Source of the DNA: Ciona savignyi
Taxonomy: Eukaryota > Chordata > Ascidiacea > Phlebobranchia > Cionidae
Length of the DNA stretch: 64,000 nt
NCBI GenBank assembly: GCA_000149265.1
Contig: CH002564.1
Location: 626,142 to 690,141 of the forward strand
Direction: 5' to 3'
In this document: piece by piece, positions 1 to 10,898 of the stretch
How positions within the stretch are numbered: the first letter of the stretch is position 1
How the letters are laid out: every line of letters begins with the position of its first letter
Made by a program: the position numbers and the translations under genes
Notes under the pieces: model-generated
Told to the model about the DNA's origin: nothing
The model's database searches: none
The model's input: only the letters and a program-made list of their open reading frames with translations

Positions 1-99
1 ATTAAAACTTCTATATTTCACAAGAACTGCTGGGTATGTGATATTAAGAAGAAAAACTTTGAAAAATAAAAAACACCACTCTTGTCCCCGGTAACTTGA

Positions 100-1000
100 C
101 AGCGCAATATTTTAAGTGGTACCATTTAAGAGCGCATCTGTTTGGGTATTGAATCAATACTTCTTTTCAATTAATATTTTACCGTCGTACCTTATCTCTT
201 TATACGTCATTGGTGTGTGCATAAATACCGTAACTTTCGCATACATGTCTCTTACTACCTCTTACTGTCGTATATGTCTCTAACTTCATCTAACTGTTCT
301 GTATAATCCCACCAAACAAACCCACCATTGCAAAGACGATATAATACGATCTATGATTGTTTTGTCATTCCCAGCACATCCGCAATTTTGGATGATTCTT
401 ATACAATCCATGATTATCTCACATATATTGTTTCGCACCATAGTCCACATAATCATTTACCAAATTATAGAGAGACTATTCTTTGAAGTTTATTAAAATT
501 ATCCGTAGTTTTGTCTTTTCCTGGTTTAAATAAGAAGGGGATATAAAGTTTTTTGCAATAAGTCTTTCAATGTGTAAATGTATGCAAAACTCCAAAAGGT
601 CAAAGTGTAAATATTGTCTACTGTTCTATGCCGAAAAAAGGTTTATAATATATCAATGATTTAACGAGTGTGTGCACATTAGCTGTCTGCTTTACTGGTT
701 ATCCAACTAAATATTGTGTAAATTTATAAGTTCTTTTATAGTTATATAGCAAAATTAGAAAATCAAACGGCTGCGTTTCGCCACAAAGGCTTATGTTAAT
801 ATATTATTACTTATATTTGTATTTCACAACTATGGCCATACTACTATAGTCTCTGTGCCTTAATTTTAAGCTGAATGTATTTGTACAAACCCCATTAACA
901 GTGTATTATTTATAATATTTGAATTTTCGTAACTGTGTAGAAAAAATATTACATTTATGACCCTGAATGTATATTACGCAGAGAAGTTATGAAACTGCAA
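100..1000. repeat. Left copy of ~0.9 kb direct repeat flanking the GT gene
   Basis: This stretch matches 4890-5870 in the same orientation, with shared blocks throughout such as the runs around 180-230 and 4980-5030. Copy 2 carries extra bases near 5457-5527 and a longer hairpin region. In copy 2 the block lies upstream of the minus-strand glycosyltransferase start. By analogy, this left copy may be the upstream region of another tandem copy beyond the left edge. I see no exon in 1-1329. A short 20-bp direct duplication sits at about 1264-1305. Confidence 0.75.
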
Positions 1001-1329
1001 AATAGGCAATCAAGTCACCGAAATTTTGCACTGTTAAAGTTCTGACCAACATGTCCGTTCTGCTCTTCCGATAATCACAACGACGACACAATTAACAAAC
1101 TTGTCACCTTTATATCATTCTTTATATGAAACTTGGTCATCCAATAACATATTAGATTCTTATTTTTTTGGTTAGGTACAGTGTAGGTATATGTGTACCT
1201 GCACGACTTTTAACACTAATGTAAGATAAAATCAACAGGATAGATATTTAAATTGCGTCTTGTAAGTATGTATTTATCATAAAGTATGTATTTATCATAA
1301 AGTACAAAGGTTCAGTTAACATAGACCTT

Positions 1330-4300
1330 TTACTCTTTTCCATTGTCAGGTTCGATCTTGGGCAAAGGCTTCACTTTTATCGTTGGAATTCGCTCAAAAG
1401 TCTTCTCGCCCGGTTTAAAAATCAGATCTGGCGACCCGAAATACGCTATTCGCGCTGCAGCGCCATAACTGGTGTCTTTCCGTCTGACTTCCTCTTCCGT
1501 ATCCGTGTAAACAAAGCCGAGTTTCGGATTTAGTCGCACTGCATGTCTTGGATGGATGTGCAAAACATAGTTCTTACTGAGATCATAATTGCCGGTAATA
1601 GTTGTGGCCAACCCTTCATGATAATTAAATGGTAAAGGTCGGTTTAACGAATCCTCTTCAATATGAACATCGGGCTGCAAAGTGTAGCATATATTTATGT
1701 GCAGAGAAATGACATTTTCGTAAATTTTCTGCAGTCGTTATTGAAATAACATGGTAATTGAAACTAGTATGACTATGAATTAAATTTTGAACCGGAACCT
1801 ATTTCCATTAACTTTATCAATAAACTTCCGTTAAACATGTGATGAGAGGATGCAGTTGTATAGTCTGGTGTGACAGCTCGGTATTACATACTAATCAAAT
1901 AGATCTGCTTTGCGTTTTTACTGCCTGACTTAAATGATGCTAATATAAATTTTTAAGTAAGGCAATCTGATTCTAATTAAATAATAAGGGTAAAGTTGGT
2001 ATTAAAAATTACCGTACCGCCATGTTTTTTCGGTAAAATGCATGCAGTCCATCTTGTGCGTATGAGATGTATTTCTTACGGTCGTAATGTTCTAAGTTTT
2101 TTAAATAACTCTCTTGGTAAAACTTGGTGGCAAATGGTGAGTGGGGTTCGACCAGCATTATACCATCATTAATGCTGGTTGCCCTCTCCCTGTAGATTTC
2201 GGATAAAAAATAATATAAAATTAACAAAATCTCTTTCAACACGTCTTTATTATTTAATGGTGTGGGCAAACGACTGTTGTTAGGATATGATATGATATCC
2301 ATGTTTATCTCGTTATTGGAAAAACCAAAGGGGTTAACACACGGGAAATCGTCTGATCATCTTGCGTCCACCGTCCGGTAATCGGAGCTAAGTCAATATT
2401 ACGTGATCATTTTATAAAAGTACCGTTTACCTACAGAGGAGTAGGCCTATCGTGCTTGAGTATTTTACTACTTTATTTAAAATAACTAAACAATATATCA
2501 CAATAGTTTTTAGTGGTTTTTTTTTTGCTAAAAAACACTAAAAAATGAAATTGCAGTCTTGGGTCCTCGCTTGGTGGACGGACTATTAGCCCCAGGAAGA
2601 CTGTCATTAATCTTGCTCATACATTTTGGCTTAATGGTTTAACAATTAGACTTAATCTTATTTTTAATAAATTAGTTGGGTATACAAATCCACATACACC
2701 TTTTTAATTGCACGCATTTGATATTTTTAGATATATTTATTATTTAATCCCCGATAGGACAGATATTTTATCCAAAACTAGTCGAATTAAAAAATGGGAA
2801 TTAGGCATGCAATCTTTTAAAAAATGGAAATTAGGCATGCAATCTTTTAAAAAATGGAAATTAGGCATGCAATCTTTTAAATAATGGAAATTAGGCATGC
2901 AATCTTTTAAAAAATGGGAATTAGGCATGCAATCTTTTAAAAAATGGAAATTAGGCATGCAATCTTTTAAAAAATGGAAATTAGGCATGCAATCTTTTAA
3001 AAAATGGGAATTAGGCATGCAATCTTTTAAAAAATGGAAATTAGGCATGCAATCTTTAAAAAAATGGGAATTAGGCATGCAATCTTTTAAAAAATGGGAA
3101 TTAGGCATGCAATCTTTTAAAAAATGGGAATTAGGCATGCAATCTTTGTTAATGTCACCATTAGCAACATCAGCACCGGGCAACACTTAAAGGAGGGAAA
3201 GAGAAAAAAAGGAAAGGTAGTTACATCTTATCAAAAACTATAAAAACTAACCGTGTCCTAAACACTAAACTTAAGTTTACAACTAATACTAACTCTATCT
3301 AGGCGCAGTCCGAAACACCCTGACCCACTAATATTAATTTTAGTTAGCAGTTTTCCTATCCACCCTCTTTTCCACCTTTTATTTGTTCCCGTGATGACTC
3401 GATATTCGGATAAACTGTTCCTCCTATATCCTTACATAGCTTAATATTCATAAAGCTTGAACTTACCGCCCAGCAACGAAGGAGTAATTACGAAGAGGGT
3501 CAAAGTTTTTTAAAAGGATGACGTCATTATCCACATAGATTCCACCATGTACCAAAAGTTTTGTAAATCGAATAATATCGGTGCGAGTATCAGGTACAGA
3601 TATCTGGAAAAATATTCGCAATTTTTTAAATTTGGAAACAATTAAAAAAAGCCACCACATGTTTCTCAATATTTTACGTGTGCGTGTTGTAACATTTAAA
3701 GAATTGTATGTAAAAACTGTATAGGACAGAATATTTATGTTTTCCCCGTGAATGGAAAAACCAACAGGGGCAATCGTCAGATCATCTCGCGGCATCGTCG
3801 GGTTACCGGAGGTATTGCAGTATGTTGTGTATGATTCAAACGTTTCCTGAATTTGGTAGCAACCAATAATCTGCTTGGTCCTTGCCTAAAGACACGACCG
3901 TCTAGCTAGCGACTAGTTTCAACCCATCAAAACGCACTTATCCCGCCAGACTAAACGGTCGGATCATATAACAACGCCCAAGAATGGTAAGCACGAAATA
4001 AATTAATTTACTCACATGCACTCCTTTTATATATTCCGGGTCCTTAACTTTAACCCAATTGAGGCATGGGATTTCTTTCATTGCTCTATCTACGAACTTT
4101 CCTAAAATTTAAACCAATTTTAGAGTTAAGATATTTCGATTACAATATTTTTCAATATTTATTATATCAATTGTCGGATGAAATTGTCCGACATGTGACG
4201 TTCACTTACCAGTCGGTATTGTGGTGGAATAGTAGATATATATGTTCTCTGGCTGCTGTACACTTGCCATTGATCTAAGTGTTAGGAACACAAGGGAATC

Positions 4301-4654
4301 GAAAGGGATGTCTCCAATTCTTACCAGATGAATAATGTTAGGAACACGATATTTTTTTCCATTTTCGTCAAACTCTCGTTTCTTAGCGAATTTTCCACAT
4401 TTAACCGAAAGCACAGGTAGGGTCTCGCATATGGTGTGGTTTTGTGCGTTTTCTGGCTTTTTGCATCCACTCTTGATGTGCAGCTCATCTGCTTCATTCT
4501 GGATAGCTTCACTTAGCGAAACATCAATTTCTGTGCGGTATATTGTGTTTCCCCAAGTCGGGTTTATTGTGTTACCACTCCATGTTGTTAACCAACAAAC
4601 ATTAAATAGCACAACGCAAAGTAATATACAAGTTCTATAGCGAGACAACATCAT
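1330..4654 (-). CDS. Type II Golgi glycosyltransferase with DXD sugar-binding domain (GT32-like)
   Basis: Five phase-compatible exons (4210-4654, 4016-4101, 3467-3603, 2018-2189, 1330-1674) give a 394-residue protein ending in a stop at 1330. The start is the first of two adjacent Met codons at 4654. Residues ~7-25 form a hydrophobic signal anchor, as expected for a Golgi type II enzyme. The block from residue 186 (DIIRF) through GGIYVDNDV is the signature of the DXD-containing glycosyltransferase family (Pfam Gly_transf_sug). The DND at 202-204 is the presumed metal/nucleotide-sugar site. Family knowledge predicts transfer of a sugar to a lipid or glycan in the Golgi, but donor and acceptor cannot be read from sequence. 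The 4016-4101 exon is too short to stand out alone; its phase and the LNWVKVKDPEYIKG stretch support it. Intron 3 holds a 12-copy minisatellite. Flanking direct repeats suggest tandem duplication. Confidence 0.85.
2285..2395 (-). mobile_element. SINE-A 3' fragment
   Basis: The reverse complement carries the SINE-A 3' block (CGG..GGTG..GCG..AGGTGATC..GACGATT, then a 'GATAAACATG' tail). It lies in an intron of the glycosyltransferase gene. Confidence 0.55.
2791..3147. repeat. Minisatellite, 12 copies of a 30-bp unit
   Basis: The unit has an exact 30-bp period, with 12 copies starting at 2791, 2821 and so on to 3121. Copies differ mainly at one G/A position and a few single bases. Each unit contains the palindrome GCATGC. 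Because 30 is a multiple of 3 and the unit lacks stops in some frames, both strands show long repetitive open frames. These are a by-product, not genes. The array lies inside intron 3 of the minus-strand glycosyltransferase gene. Confidence 0.97.
3725..3965 (-). mobile_element. SINE-A copy in glycosyltransferase intron 2
   Basis: A minus-strand SINE-A runs from its 3' tail (3735-3790) through the middle block to the 'CTAGCTAGCGAC' segment near 3903 and the tRNA-like head near 3950-3965. Confidence 0.7.
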
Positions 4655-4889
4655 ATCTGAAAATGTACTTTCAGGATTAAAATGCTAAACATATTTTGTT
4701 CTCGCTCACCAGAAGCATAGAGATTTGTAAAACTTTTGAGCAATATTTAACGGGAAAAGAAGAGTGTATTTGGTATGTTGTATTATATTTATTTCCCGCC
4801 TTTTAATGTCACACACCCAGCACGTTGTATTAATTTCGTTTAAGTTTACAGGCAAACAAACATGTTTTTTTCTAGTTGTATACGTGGAT

Positions 4890-5870
4890 CAAGACTAAAC
4901 TAGGCAGCGCAATATTCTAACTGATACCGTTTAAAGAGCGCAGCTGTTTGGGCATTAAGTCAATACTTCTTCTTAATAAATATTTTACCATCGTACCTTA
5001 TCTCTTTATACGTCCTTGGTTTGTGCATAAATATCGCATCCAAGTTTCGTATATATGTCTCGAACTATATCTTACTGTCGTATATGTCTCTAACTGCATC
5101 TAACTGTTCTGCATAATCCCATCAAACATACCCACCTATGTAATACGAATTATAATTATTTTTTATGCCACTTCACATCCGTCTTTTGAGATGATTATGT
5201 GCACAACGATGCGAAACAATAGATGTGAAATAATCATCTACGGTATATCATCTTACATCTATTGTTTTGCCACATTGTGCACACAACACACAATCATTTA
5301 CCTATTTATAGAGAGACTATTCTTTGCAGTTTATTAAAACTATCTGCAATACTGTCTTTGTCCTGGTTTAAATAAAGAGAACATATAAAGTTATTTGCAA
5401 CCAGTCTTGCAATGTGTAAATGTATGCAAAACTCCAAAAGGTCCAAGTGTAAATACCGTCACAGATACTTTCCAAGGTAAACCCTACATAATACTACCAA
5501 CACCCCGATAATCATACTTTTCTATGCCTAATGTAAGTTTATAATGTATCAATGCTTTTACGAGTGTGTATATCTTACTATTTATTGTGTAAATTTATGC
5601 GGTCTTTCATAGTTTTATTGCAAAACCAGGAAATCTACTTTCCGCCACAAAAGGCTTATGGTGATTCAATATTACTTATATTTGTATTTCACAACTATGG
5701 CCATGAATGGCCATATTACTGTAGTCTCCATGCCTTAATTTTAAGCTAAATAGATTTGTACAAAACCATTAACAGTGTTTCACTTATAATAATAAATTTT
5801 TTGTAACTATGTGGAGTGATAATATTATGCCATGAATGTGTATTACGCAGAGTTCTGACACTGCAAATGT
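4890..5870. repeat. Right copy of ~0.9 kb direct repeat
   Basis: Direct-orientation partner of 100-1000. It covers the region 0.25-1.2 kb upstream of the glycosyltransferase start codon and may include promoter sequence copied with the gene. Confidence 0.75.
5199..5282. repeat. Inverted repeat / hairpin
   Basis: Arms of about 30 bp begin and end with GTGCAC (5199-5204 and 5277-5282). Both include an AACAATAGATGT core (5215-5226; its complement at 5255-5266). The corresponding place in the left repeat copy (about 390-460) is only a degenerate version. Confidence 0.8.
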
Positions 5871-6759
5871 CAAACCGTAACGCTATTGAATCAGAGTTTT
5901 CAGAGCTATTACATTGTGTTGATATATATATTATTGAGACATTTCTTGAAGTTACAAAGAAATTTACCCTGAGTACATTGCCATTCAAAACAACTTGCTA
6001 TCTAATGACCAGTTTCGAGTTCACAACCTGCAGTTTGCATGCACACCGCCGATGCTCTTACTGATGGAACTAGTCTATGTGGGTGGAGACTGCGTTAAAG
6101 TAAGAAATTGATTTCTATGGTTAGCGATCAGATGAGTGGTACATTAATGCATCAATCAACCAGCCGTTACTCGGTGAACACGTCTACTATAATTAGCTTT
6201 GCTCGAGATTCAGTACCTTAACGCAGCATGATTTTTAAGTCGTAGTGGTTTGTTTTACAAGATAACAACGGACCCCTCAATATTGGCCTGGTTTAAAGCA
6301 ACATGTTTAAGATTTCACAACAATGTATTTTGTATAGATGTGCAGTTTTGTTTAGCTTGACCAAAGCTGACCAAAGCTAATTATTGTAGATAATTTTGGA
6401 GAACACACACGTGTGCATCATTTCCTTTTGGCATTAAGTAATTCATTTATAACTGCAAATTTTATTTTTGTCCGCCCGATTTAACTCTCTGCAGGATAGT
6501 TAGTACAAGATAACCTGAAACAAGCGTGGTATATGAAAGGCGAACTTCCTTCTTAGATGAAGATAAATGACTAAGTCGTTGCAACACTTGCTGCGGGGAT
6601 CTAACATGCAGCGCGGCGTCACTTCCTGATATGAACAACTTTCATTCTTATCTTTGCACGTTTTACACGTCACACCAAGTAGTCTGTTAATAGCAGTCCA
6701 ATAGGAGCTTCATAACTGCGATTTGTTGTCGAGAATCTGCCCAGCAAGATAGCAAGACA

Positions 6760-8934
6760 ATGGCTTCAGGTACTTGGTAAGTACAGTTTCGTGATATAAA
6801 ATTAGGCGAGTAACTTGTAGATATTAAGTAGTGGAAAAGTATCAGTTTAAGTCGAGACCTTAGAAACTGTAACGCTAACGACATTATTCGAATGTTGACT
6901 TTTTCTTTTCAATCAGGGCGGTGTTAGTTTAAGAACAATTGATTTAAAACTCATTTCTTGTCGATTTAGTCTCTGTTAAGGTCAAACTTTACTGTATTGA
7001 GTATAGTGATAAAAAACAATAAAATGTGGGAACCTTGCTCTTAGCCTAGACTTTATGCTATTCTAAACCCTAGCACTTACGAGCACTATAACTGTAATCC
7101 CAAATATTATTTTTTTGTGAAATTTCTGTAAGATGTAAGATAAAGGATTACATATATTTTTTAGTATTTGGTAAGGAATCTTTTGGATTTCATCTCATGG
7201 GTAAATGAGGCCTTTTAACCAAATATTTTCCCTATTTGTTTAATGCAAACTGACACCACAAAAAAGACTGTCACTCCAAATCCTGACACAGGAAGTCTTA
7301 GATATTTTTAACAATTTAAAATTCAAGCTTGGATCTGCAAGCTATACTCAAAACCTTGCAAACTTTTACTTAAACTTGAATTTGATTGTAGGTTCCAATC
7401 CTTGCGTGCAAGTGTCGATAGTTGGTTAACGAGCGTCGCTGGTGTGACTGTGGATGACTTCCTGAATAAAGATCCATTTAGCAGCAAATTCAACATATTT
7501 TTGTTTGTTGCACTTATAGCGATGCTTACAGCTGTGTTGGCACTTTTTGTTATAGGTAATTCTTTTATCGAGTTTGTTTGACTACCTTATATACTTAACC
7601 CTCTCGACAGCTTGCCTCATTAGCACCTCACTGATCATTTGACTCTACAGGTTATTAAATGATTGAGTGGAATGATAGGTTCTACCAAATTGCAGGAACG
7701 TCTGAATCATGCACAACACACGATTATAGCTCCGGTAACTCGACGGTGGGAGCAAGGTAATCTGACGATTGCCCGTGTGTTAAAGACCCATTGCGTTTTC
7801 TCATTCACGGGGATAAAACATGAATATCATATCCTAAATCGTCAATCATTCACCCGAGAAAATCCTTAAGTCGACTTAAAAAGTGGATACCAAATCCACG
7901 GCAACACTGTTATTTTAATCGATGGTGAAACATCAAATAGTATAGGCTGTATTGTGCAGCAATCGCCTTGTAAAGTCAACCTGACTTCGAAGAACCGCAT
8001 GATTAGCCTTTTTAAAGTACACCTCCCATAAACAGTCTAATCGACCACAATTAAACAACCAATTAGTAATGCACCAACCAATCGCATCTGCAGCTTGCAC
8101 GTTTGAATGCTGCGGGGAAAACGAGGAAAACGTAGGAATCAAGAGACAAAGGAAGAAAACTGCATCGGTATGTTTTACCCTTTCACATAGGATAGGATAC
8201 TCATGTTTATCCCTGCGAATGGGAAAACGCAATGGGCTTAACATACGCGTAATCGTCAGATTACCTCCCGCCCACCATTGTTTCAATACGGGCATGACGA
8301 CAAAAGTTAAAGCTGCATTGTGTTTCCTTGCCCGACATGACTGAAAACACGGCCGGTTAGTATAGCGGATAAGTGCGTCGTCTTTCAATCGAAAGGTTGC
8401 AGATTCGAAACTGGTCGCTAGCTAGTCGGTTGTGTCCTTGGGCAAGGCACTTTACGGACATTGCCTGAACTTAGAGGATTAGTGGGTTCTACTAAATTGA
8501 AGGAACGTGTGAATCATATATAACTGCAATAGCTCCGGTAACCCGGCGGGGGGCGCGAGGTGATCTGACGATTGCCCATGTGTTAACCCCATTGGTTTTC
8601 CCATTCACGGGGATAAACATAATTATCCTATCCATCCTAACACACTAAATTCAACAAACGTACTTTGTGATTAATCCATAAACATAATGATGAAGATAGT
8701 TATTCTATTTGTACCTATTTGGTTCAGACATAAAAATTGAAATAATAACAATTAATATACACAATGAATGTCCTTACTTATAATTCGTTTAAACCCATAA
8801 AGGTTATTATGTGTACATATAATGTTTGTCAATTCCAGAACTTTGGAAACGTATTTGAACAGCCGGAAATGGAATTTACTGTCGACAACAAATCAAAAAT
8901 ACCAATGGACAACACTGCAGAAACAGAAACTTAA
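6760..8934 (+). CDS. Small single-pass membrane protein, unknown family
   Basis: Three short exons are supported. Exon 1 (6760-6776) has ATG, encodes MASGT plus two bases, and ends at GTAAGT. Exon 2 (7392-7555) is preceded by a TTGTAG acceptor and followed by GTAATT, in matching phase. A likely last exon (8839-8934) follows TTCCAG and ends in TAA. Exon 2 encodes a soluble segment with VDDFLNKDPFSSKF followed by a strongly hydrophobic helix (residues ~39-60, NIFLFVALIAMLTAVLALFV). The last exon encodes an acidic tail of 31 residues (NFGNVFEQPEMEF...). The 7555 donor (phase 1) does not join 8839 in the open frame (phase 0). An exon between them is missing, or the ending differs. Two SINE-A insertions lie in that gap. 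I do not recognise the family. Topology suggests a short cytoplasmic or luminal head and a tail anchor. Confidence 0.5.
7660..7845 (+). mobile_element. SINE-A 3' part
   Basis: Plus-strand SINE-A from the 'GGTTCTACCAAATT' block to the 'CACGGGGATAAA...CATGAATATC' tail. The tRNA-like head is absent. It lies in an intron of the small membrane protein gene. Confidence 0.75.
8185..8300 (-). mobile_element. SINE-A 3' fragment, minus
   Basis: The reverse complement shows the SINE-A tail: GATTACC..CGCCCACC preceded by GGGAAAACGCAATGGG. It sits only ~50 bp from a plus-strand full copy. Confidence 0.65.
8351..8633 (+). mobile_element. SINE-A, full-length tRNA-derived copy
   Basis: This is the best reference copy in the window. 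The head has a tRNA A-box-like stretch (8356-8376) and a B-box-like GGTTGCAGATTCGAAACTGG (8395-8414). Next come the CGCTAGCTAGTCGGTTGTG block, the GAACGTGTGAATCAT block and the conserved tail with CCCATTCACGGGGATAAA. The box layout marks a tRNA-derived SINE. It resembles in kind the composite SINEs described from Ciona, but family identity was not checked. Confidence 0.85.
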
Positions 8935-10898
8935 ATTGGAAAAAAAATATTTATTTATGTTAATGCAAGTTGGAGGCCGCGACCGTTATATTTATTTATA
9001 TTCCTTTTTAAAATAACGTGTTTTAACTGCTGCTCGTTTGCCGTCTTTTTCTGTTCCTATGCCGTGATTTTATTTGATGGACATTTTATTTAAAACTGGG
9101 GCTAAAATAATTATAAACAAAACTAAAACTAAACTAATTGATTTGGCTGCGCTGGTTAATTACTAATTGTTTCACTAAACGTCAACAGTATATTTCTGTT
9201 CCCTTTTATCCTAAATTCTCTTGTATAAAAGGGCGTGTTGTTTAGTTTAATGTATTTTATCAATTGTGACTTTGAGAATCTGACCTGAGTGTATCCTCTG
9301 TTTTACGGAGTAAATTAGATTAGCTTGTGTAGGTTATAATTCAAGAAACAATGTGAAAGGAAGTGCACCGACAAAGACCCCATTTTAGGTAATTAATTAC
9401 TTCCATTTGTGATTAATATGACTTGTTTCGTTCTATTTATTTTTTGACCATTCCTTTCAGTTGCCGCATTTTTTCTTTATGGGCAGGGTAACGGCAAAAG
9501 AAACAAAATGTATAATATGCAACAGATGATGCTATGTTGTATATTGTATGACAATGCTTGTTTTTATGCTTAAACCATTAAGTTAAAACCATTACAGTTT
9601 TAATTTTGTACTGCCGACAAAGCATTATGTATAATGTATGTAGACTACAGGGCGAGAGGTTTTTTTTATTTTTTTTATAAAATTATAAAATCCTATATTT
9701 ATATACAAATATCTACTTATCTCTATAATAGGTTTTTAGGTTCCCATCCCATTCAAAAGGCAAAGATATTGTTCCTTACATCAGGGTGAAATGACCCTTA
9801 GGGCGGGAAGGTGTCCGGCCGAATAGCTTGGCGGGTTAGTGCGTCGGTTTTGAGCCAAATCAAAACTGTTCGGTTGTGTTCTTAAGGATCTGACTGAAAC
9901 CCGACACGACCTAAAACTAGGAACTTAATTAGGCAAATGTTTCGGCACACTGCAACCCGGGCCATTTTCCGACACTCTAAATACCGTCAATTATAATTTT
10001 CGACATGCAATTCGGCACATCCCAAGTGTCGGGTTATCGCCTTAACCAAGTGGATTTATATTTTCTAATAAAACCGAAGGAACATCAATGATATACACGC
10101 ACTGCAAATAGCCCCAGTAACGTCATGGGGGTGTTGGATTATCTGACGGTTACTGGTGTAGTGCCGCTCTACGACACGTATTCACAAGGCAACCTAATTT
10201 TCCGCTTGATAGCACCCCTCGCGCTTTTTCATTCACGGAAATAGAGCGTGAATAGCCTAAATATAACAGTTGTGTAATACCACATCTAATACAACGTGTC
10301 CATAATTAAGTGCCGTGTAGTTTTGCGTAGGATATAATTTTAAATTTTGACCCATTAGTTTCTACATTGGTTGGTGAAAATCAGGTTTAGATCATATCTG
10401 GTTGGTAAGAATCAGTTTTAAATTATATCTGGTTGGTAAGAATCAGTTTTAGATTATATTTGGTACCACCACATGATTTGTCCGTAGTATAGCTGGGAAT
10501 AACGTTCCTGTGATCGGTTTGAGAATCGCTGGGAGTCGGATAACATACAGATTGTTGCTTTACAAACGAAGATATCACAGTCAATTAATTGTTTCGTAAT
10601 TTTTCCGAAAGTTTCGGCCAACTATTTAATTTTATGATGTCATTTTATCCAAAATCCATGCACGATTACCCGAACTCCTGCTTCTTTTGTTCAGTTAGCA
10701 TTATGTTTTGCTACCGGCACGCATTCAGACCGCTATTAATATCCTCTCGTTGCTGATGGTACTGCTTGATTCGATATTAGGCTTGAGTAAAAAATGCATC
10801 GTTATGTCTATATTTGATTGAATACAGAAAGGTAGTTAAAGGTCGCGGCAATGTCAAAATTGTCTAGGGAATTGTGGTAAAAAACGCATATAAAAAGA
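8935..10898. other. Intergenic, repeat-bearing
   Basis: Between the small membrane gene and the minus GT31 gene. It holds a degraded SINE-A (9817-9900 head, 10090-10260 tail) and a three-copy tandem repeat at 10369-10463. No exon could be supported. Confidence 0.6.
10369..10463. repeat. Short tandem repeat, ~35-bp unit x3
   Basis: Three imperfect copies of a unit containing 'GGTTGGTAAGAATCAG' and 'TTATATCT' lie in direct order. Confidence 0.8.

Larger units (their letters stand above)
4655..6759. other. Intergenic region between divergent genes
   Basis: This lies between the minus-strand glycosyltransferase start (4654) and the plus-strand small membrane protein start (6760), so it must hold both promoters. 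It contains the right copy of the direct repeat (about 4890-5870), a hairpin at 5199-5282, and a weak inverted pair near 6089 and 6228. No supported exon was found. Open frames of 60-80 codons here lack domain content and overlap on both strands. Confidence 0.6.

Noticed and set aside
2740-3190. Long repetitive open frames on both strands at the minisatellite
   Set aside because: They arise from a 30-bp (multiple of 3) unit without stops. They lie inside an intron and have no start context or domain.
4321-4640. Overlapping open frames on both strands within glycosyltransferase exon 1
   Set aside because: Shadows of the real exon, with no independent features.
6089-6228. Short inverted pair TGCGTTAAAGTA / TACCTTAACGCA as a MITE
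   Set aside because: Arms of only 12 bp with one mismatch and no target duplication; could be chance.
8881-9016. Frame continuing past the small membrane gene end
   Set aside because: Low-complexity Lys/Tyr/Leu content from AT-rich 3' flank.
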